A stretch of DNA of 7,397 nucleotides, taken from an uncultured Actinomycetospora sp. (GTDB lineage Bacteria > Actinomycetota > Actinomycetes > Mycobacteriales > Pseudonocardiaceae). The notes beneath the pieces were generated by a model that worked only from the letters and a program-made list of their open reading frames with translations, did no database searches and was not told where the DNA came from. The stretch lies in assembly GCA_902805495.1 (NCBI GenBank), contig CADCTH010000395.1, positions 1 through 7,397 on the forward strand. Direction: 5' to 3'. Shown here piece by piece: positions 6,038-7,397 of the stretch (the first letter of the stretch is position 1; the number at the start of each line of letters is the position of its first letter). The position numbers and the translations under genes were made by a program.

Positions 6038-6059
6038 CGCGGCGGGCAGGATGCGGCCC

Positions 6060-6950
6060 GTGAGCACCGAGCCGGCCGGCCACCAGGCCCAGAAGGCGTT
6101 GTTCGACTCCGTCGACGACGTCAGCACCCGGCTGGCCGACGTCGGCTACCTCGCGTCGACGGCCGTGGCGACCACCGTCTTCCTCGCCGACCGTCTCGGC
6201 AAGCCGCTGCTCGTGGAGGGCCCGGCCGGGGTCGGGAAGACCGAGCTGGCGCGGGCGGTGGCCGAGGCGACGGGCTCGGGCCTGGTGCGGCTGCAGTGCT
6301 ACGAGGGCATCGACGAGGCCCGCGCGCTCTACGAGTGGAACCACGCCAAGCAGCTGCTGCGCATCACCGCGAGCCAGGGCGAGGCGTGGGACGCCACGCG
6401 CGACGACGTGTTCTCCGAGGAGTTCCTGCTGCCGCGCCCGCTGCTCACCGCGATCCGGCGCACCGAGCCGACCGTGCTGCTGGTGGACGAGACCGACAAG
6501 GCCGACGTCGAGGTCGAGGGCCTGCTGCTGGAGGTGCTCGGCGACTTCCAGGTCACCGTGCCGGAGTGGGGCACGGTCACGGCCAACCAGCGGCCGTTCA
6601 CCCTCCTGACGTCCAACGCGACGCGCGAGCTGTCCGAGGCGCTCAAGCGGCGCTGCCTGTTCCTGCACCTCGACTTCCCCGACCCCGAGCTCGAGCGCCG
6701 CATCGTCCTCACGCGCGTGCCGCAGCTGGGCGAGGCGCTGGCCGAGGAGCTCGTGCGCATCGTCGGGGTGCTGCGCGGCATCCAGCTGCGCAAGGCGCCG
6801 TCGGTGTCCGAGACGATCGACTGGGGCCGGACCCTGCTCGCGCTCGGCCTCGACACCCTCGACGACGACACCGTGCGCTCGACCCTCGGCGTCGTGCTCA
6901 AGCACCAGGCCGACGCCCAGCGCGCGGTCGCGGAGCTCCGGCTCAACTGA
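6060..6950 (+). CDS. MoxR/CoxD-type AAA+ ATPase
   Basis: This 296-residue AAA+ protein has Walker A GPAGVGKT (54-61), Walker B VLLVDE (139-144), sensor 1 TLLTSNATREL (181-191, Asn186) and arginine-finger candidates at ALKRRC (194-199). The segment LVRLQCYEGIDEARALYEWN (75-94) is characteristic of the CoxD-like branch of MoxR ATPases. These are chaperone-like machines that work with a VWA partner to mature or insert metal cofactors or remodel proteins; CoxD acts in CO dehydrogenase maturation. The following gene is such a partner, overlapping by one base (TGATG), so the pair is an operon. The GTG at 6060 has AGGA 8 nt upstream. The in-frame ATG at 6051 has its AGG directly abutting, and the ATG at 5895 would add an Arg-rich tail encoded by the hairpin region. 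The client is unknown; no cox structural genes are in view. Confidence 0.93.
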   Translation: MSTEPAGHQAQKALFDSVDDVSTRLADVGYLASTAVATTVFLADRLGKPLLVEGPAGVGKTELARAVAEATGSGLVRLQCYEGIDEARALYEWNHAKQLLRITASQGEAWDATRDDVFSEEFLLPRPLLTAIRRTEPTVLLVDETDKADVEVEGLLLEVLGDFQVTVPEWGTVTANQRPFTLLTSNATRELSEALKRRCLFLHLDFPDPELERRIVLTRVPQLGEALAEELVRIVGVLRGIQLRKAPSVSETIDWGRTLLALGLDTLDDDTVRSTLGVVLKHQADAQRAVAELRLN

Positions 6951-7397
6951 TGAGCGCCCCACCCGTCCACGGCGGCCTGCCCGCCCACCTCGTCGACTTC
7001 GTCGGGGCCCTGCGCCGCGCGGGGATCGCGGTGGGCCCGGGCGAGTCGGTGGACGCGGCGGCGGTGATCGCCGAGCTGGACCTCCTGCGCCGCGAGCAGC
7101 TGCGCGAGGGCCTGGCGGCGGCGATGCTGCGCCGCTCGGGGCAGCGCGCGGTGTTCGACGCGCTGTTCGACCTGTGGTTCCCGCTGGGACAGGGCGCGGC
7201 GCTGGGCGAGGTCGCGCTGCCCTACGCCGAGGACGGCTCGGTGGACGTCGAGGCGCTGCGCGACCTGCTCGCCGGCCTGCTGCGGGACGGCGACACCGCG
7301 GCGATGGCGGCGCTGGCGCGCGCGATCGTCGACGGCCTGGGCGCCGTGGGGCAGGGACGCGGCCAGGGCGGCCAGGGGCAGCGCGACCTCGCCCAGC
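6950..7397 (+). CDS. CoxE-like VWA-domain protein, N-terminal part (cut by window edge)
   Basis: An open frame from the ATG at 6950 continues through the right edge, giving 149 codons without a stop. It begins MSAPPVHGGLPAHLVDFVGA, followed by LRRAGIAVGPGESVDAAAVI (21-40). This is the typical start of CoxE-like, VWA-containing proteins that pair with MoxR ATPases, in which an N-terminal helical region precedes a C-terminal VWA domain carrying a MIDAS metal site. Only the helical part is visible; the MIDAS motif would lie beyond the window. Near the edge a Gly/Gln-rich stretch (about residues 132-144) looks like a flexible linker. The start overlaps the ATPase stop (TGATG), so translation is probably coupled. 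Family assignment rests on the N-terminal pattern and the neighbour, and is not confirmed by a visible VWA domain. Confidence 0.8.
   Translation, partial: MSAPPVHGGLPAHLVDFVGALRRAGIAVGPGESVDAAAVIAELDLLRREQLREGLAAAMLRRSGQRAVFDALFDLWFPLGQGAALGEVALPYAEDGSVDVEALRDLLAGLLRDGDTAAMAALARAIVDGLGAVGQGRGQGGQGQRDLAQ

Noticed and set aside
5895..6059. A longer AAA+ ATPase starting at the ATG at 5895
   Set aside because: The added 55 residues are Arg/Gly-rich and encoded by the hairpin region, and the ribosome site is too close to that ATG. The GTG at 6060 has a properly spaced AGGA.
2101..6063. A 1320-codon open frame on the plus strand antisense to rqlH, the MOSC gene and arr
   Set aside because: It is rich in Arg, Gly, Ala, His and Asp-Val/Glu-Val repeats with no recognisable domain, and it lies opposite three clearly conserved genes. 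It is a by-product of high GC content.
3179..6127. A 982-codon minus-strand frame overlapping rqlH and arr
   Set aside because: It is Arg/Pro/Ala-rich low-complexity sequence in a shifted frame of rqlH, with no motifs.
6060..7397. Naming the ATPase/VWA pair coxD and coxE of a CO dehydrogenase operon
   Set aside because: Only family resemblance is visible, with no cox structural genes. Orphan MoxR-VWA pairs share the same motifs.

Overview
The window is very GC-rich bacterial DNA with GTG starts, strong G/C bias at third codon positions and tightly packed genes. Together with an Arr rifamycin ADP-ribosyltransferase and an RqlH-type helicase, this points to an actinobacterium, probably a Pseudonocardiaceae-like or related environmental actinomycete. 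The genus is inferred, not shown. No tRNA, rRNA, CRISPR array, insertion sequence or integrase was seen.

Layout. Positions 1-5790 hold six genes, all on the minus strand. In transcription order they are arr (5790-5362), rqlH (5316-3190), a MOSC-domain protein (3120-2227), an acyl-CoA synthetase (2192-684), an SRPBCC-fold protein (684-226) and the start of a putative secreted protein (151 to beyond the left edge). Gaps are small: 3 or 45 nt, 69 nt, 34 nt, a 1-nt stop/start overlap, then 74 nt. A short palindrome cluster in the last gap may be a terminator. From 6060 two genes run on the plus strand: a MoxR/CoxD-type AAA+ ATPase and, overlapping it by 1 nt, a CoxE-like von Willebrand factor A (VWA) partner cut by the right edge.

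The most informative stretch is the 269-bp divergent region 5791-6059. It holds a near-perfect inverted repeat, read on the minus strand as GGGGCTTGTGGCAAGCCCTT. This closely resembles the rifamycin-associated element (RAE) described upstream of rifamycin-inducible resistance genes in actinomycetes. On the plus strand the same element contains a -35-like TTGCCA, spaced 17 nt from TATACG, pointing toward the ATPase/VWA pair. Further along are three consecutive hairpins that share bases with one another.

How the genes may work together. Arr inactivates rifamycins by ADP-ribosylation. Its immediate downstream neighbour is a RecQ-like helicase carrying a ComF-like phosphoribosyltransferase tail. 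If the two are co-transcribed from an RAE-controlled promoter, rifamycin would induce both drug inactivation and a DNA helicase. That coupling is the main hypothesis from this window. The downstream MOSC, acyl-CoA synthetase and SRPBCC genes look like a separate metabolic cluster, though read-through is possible.
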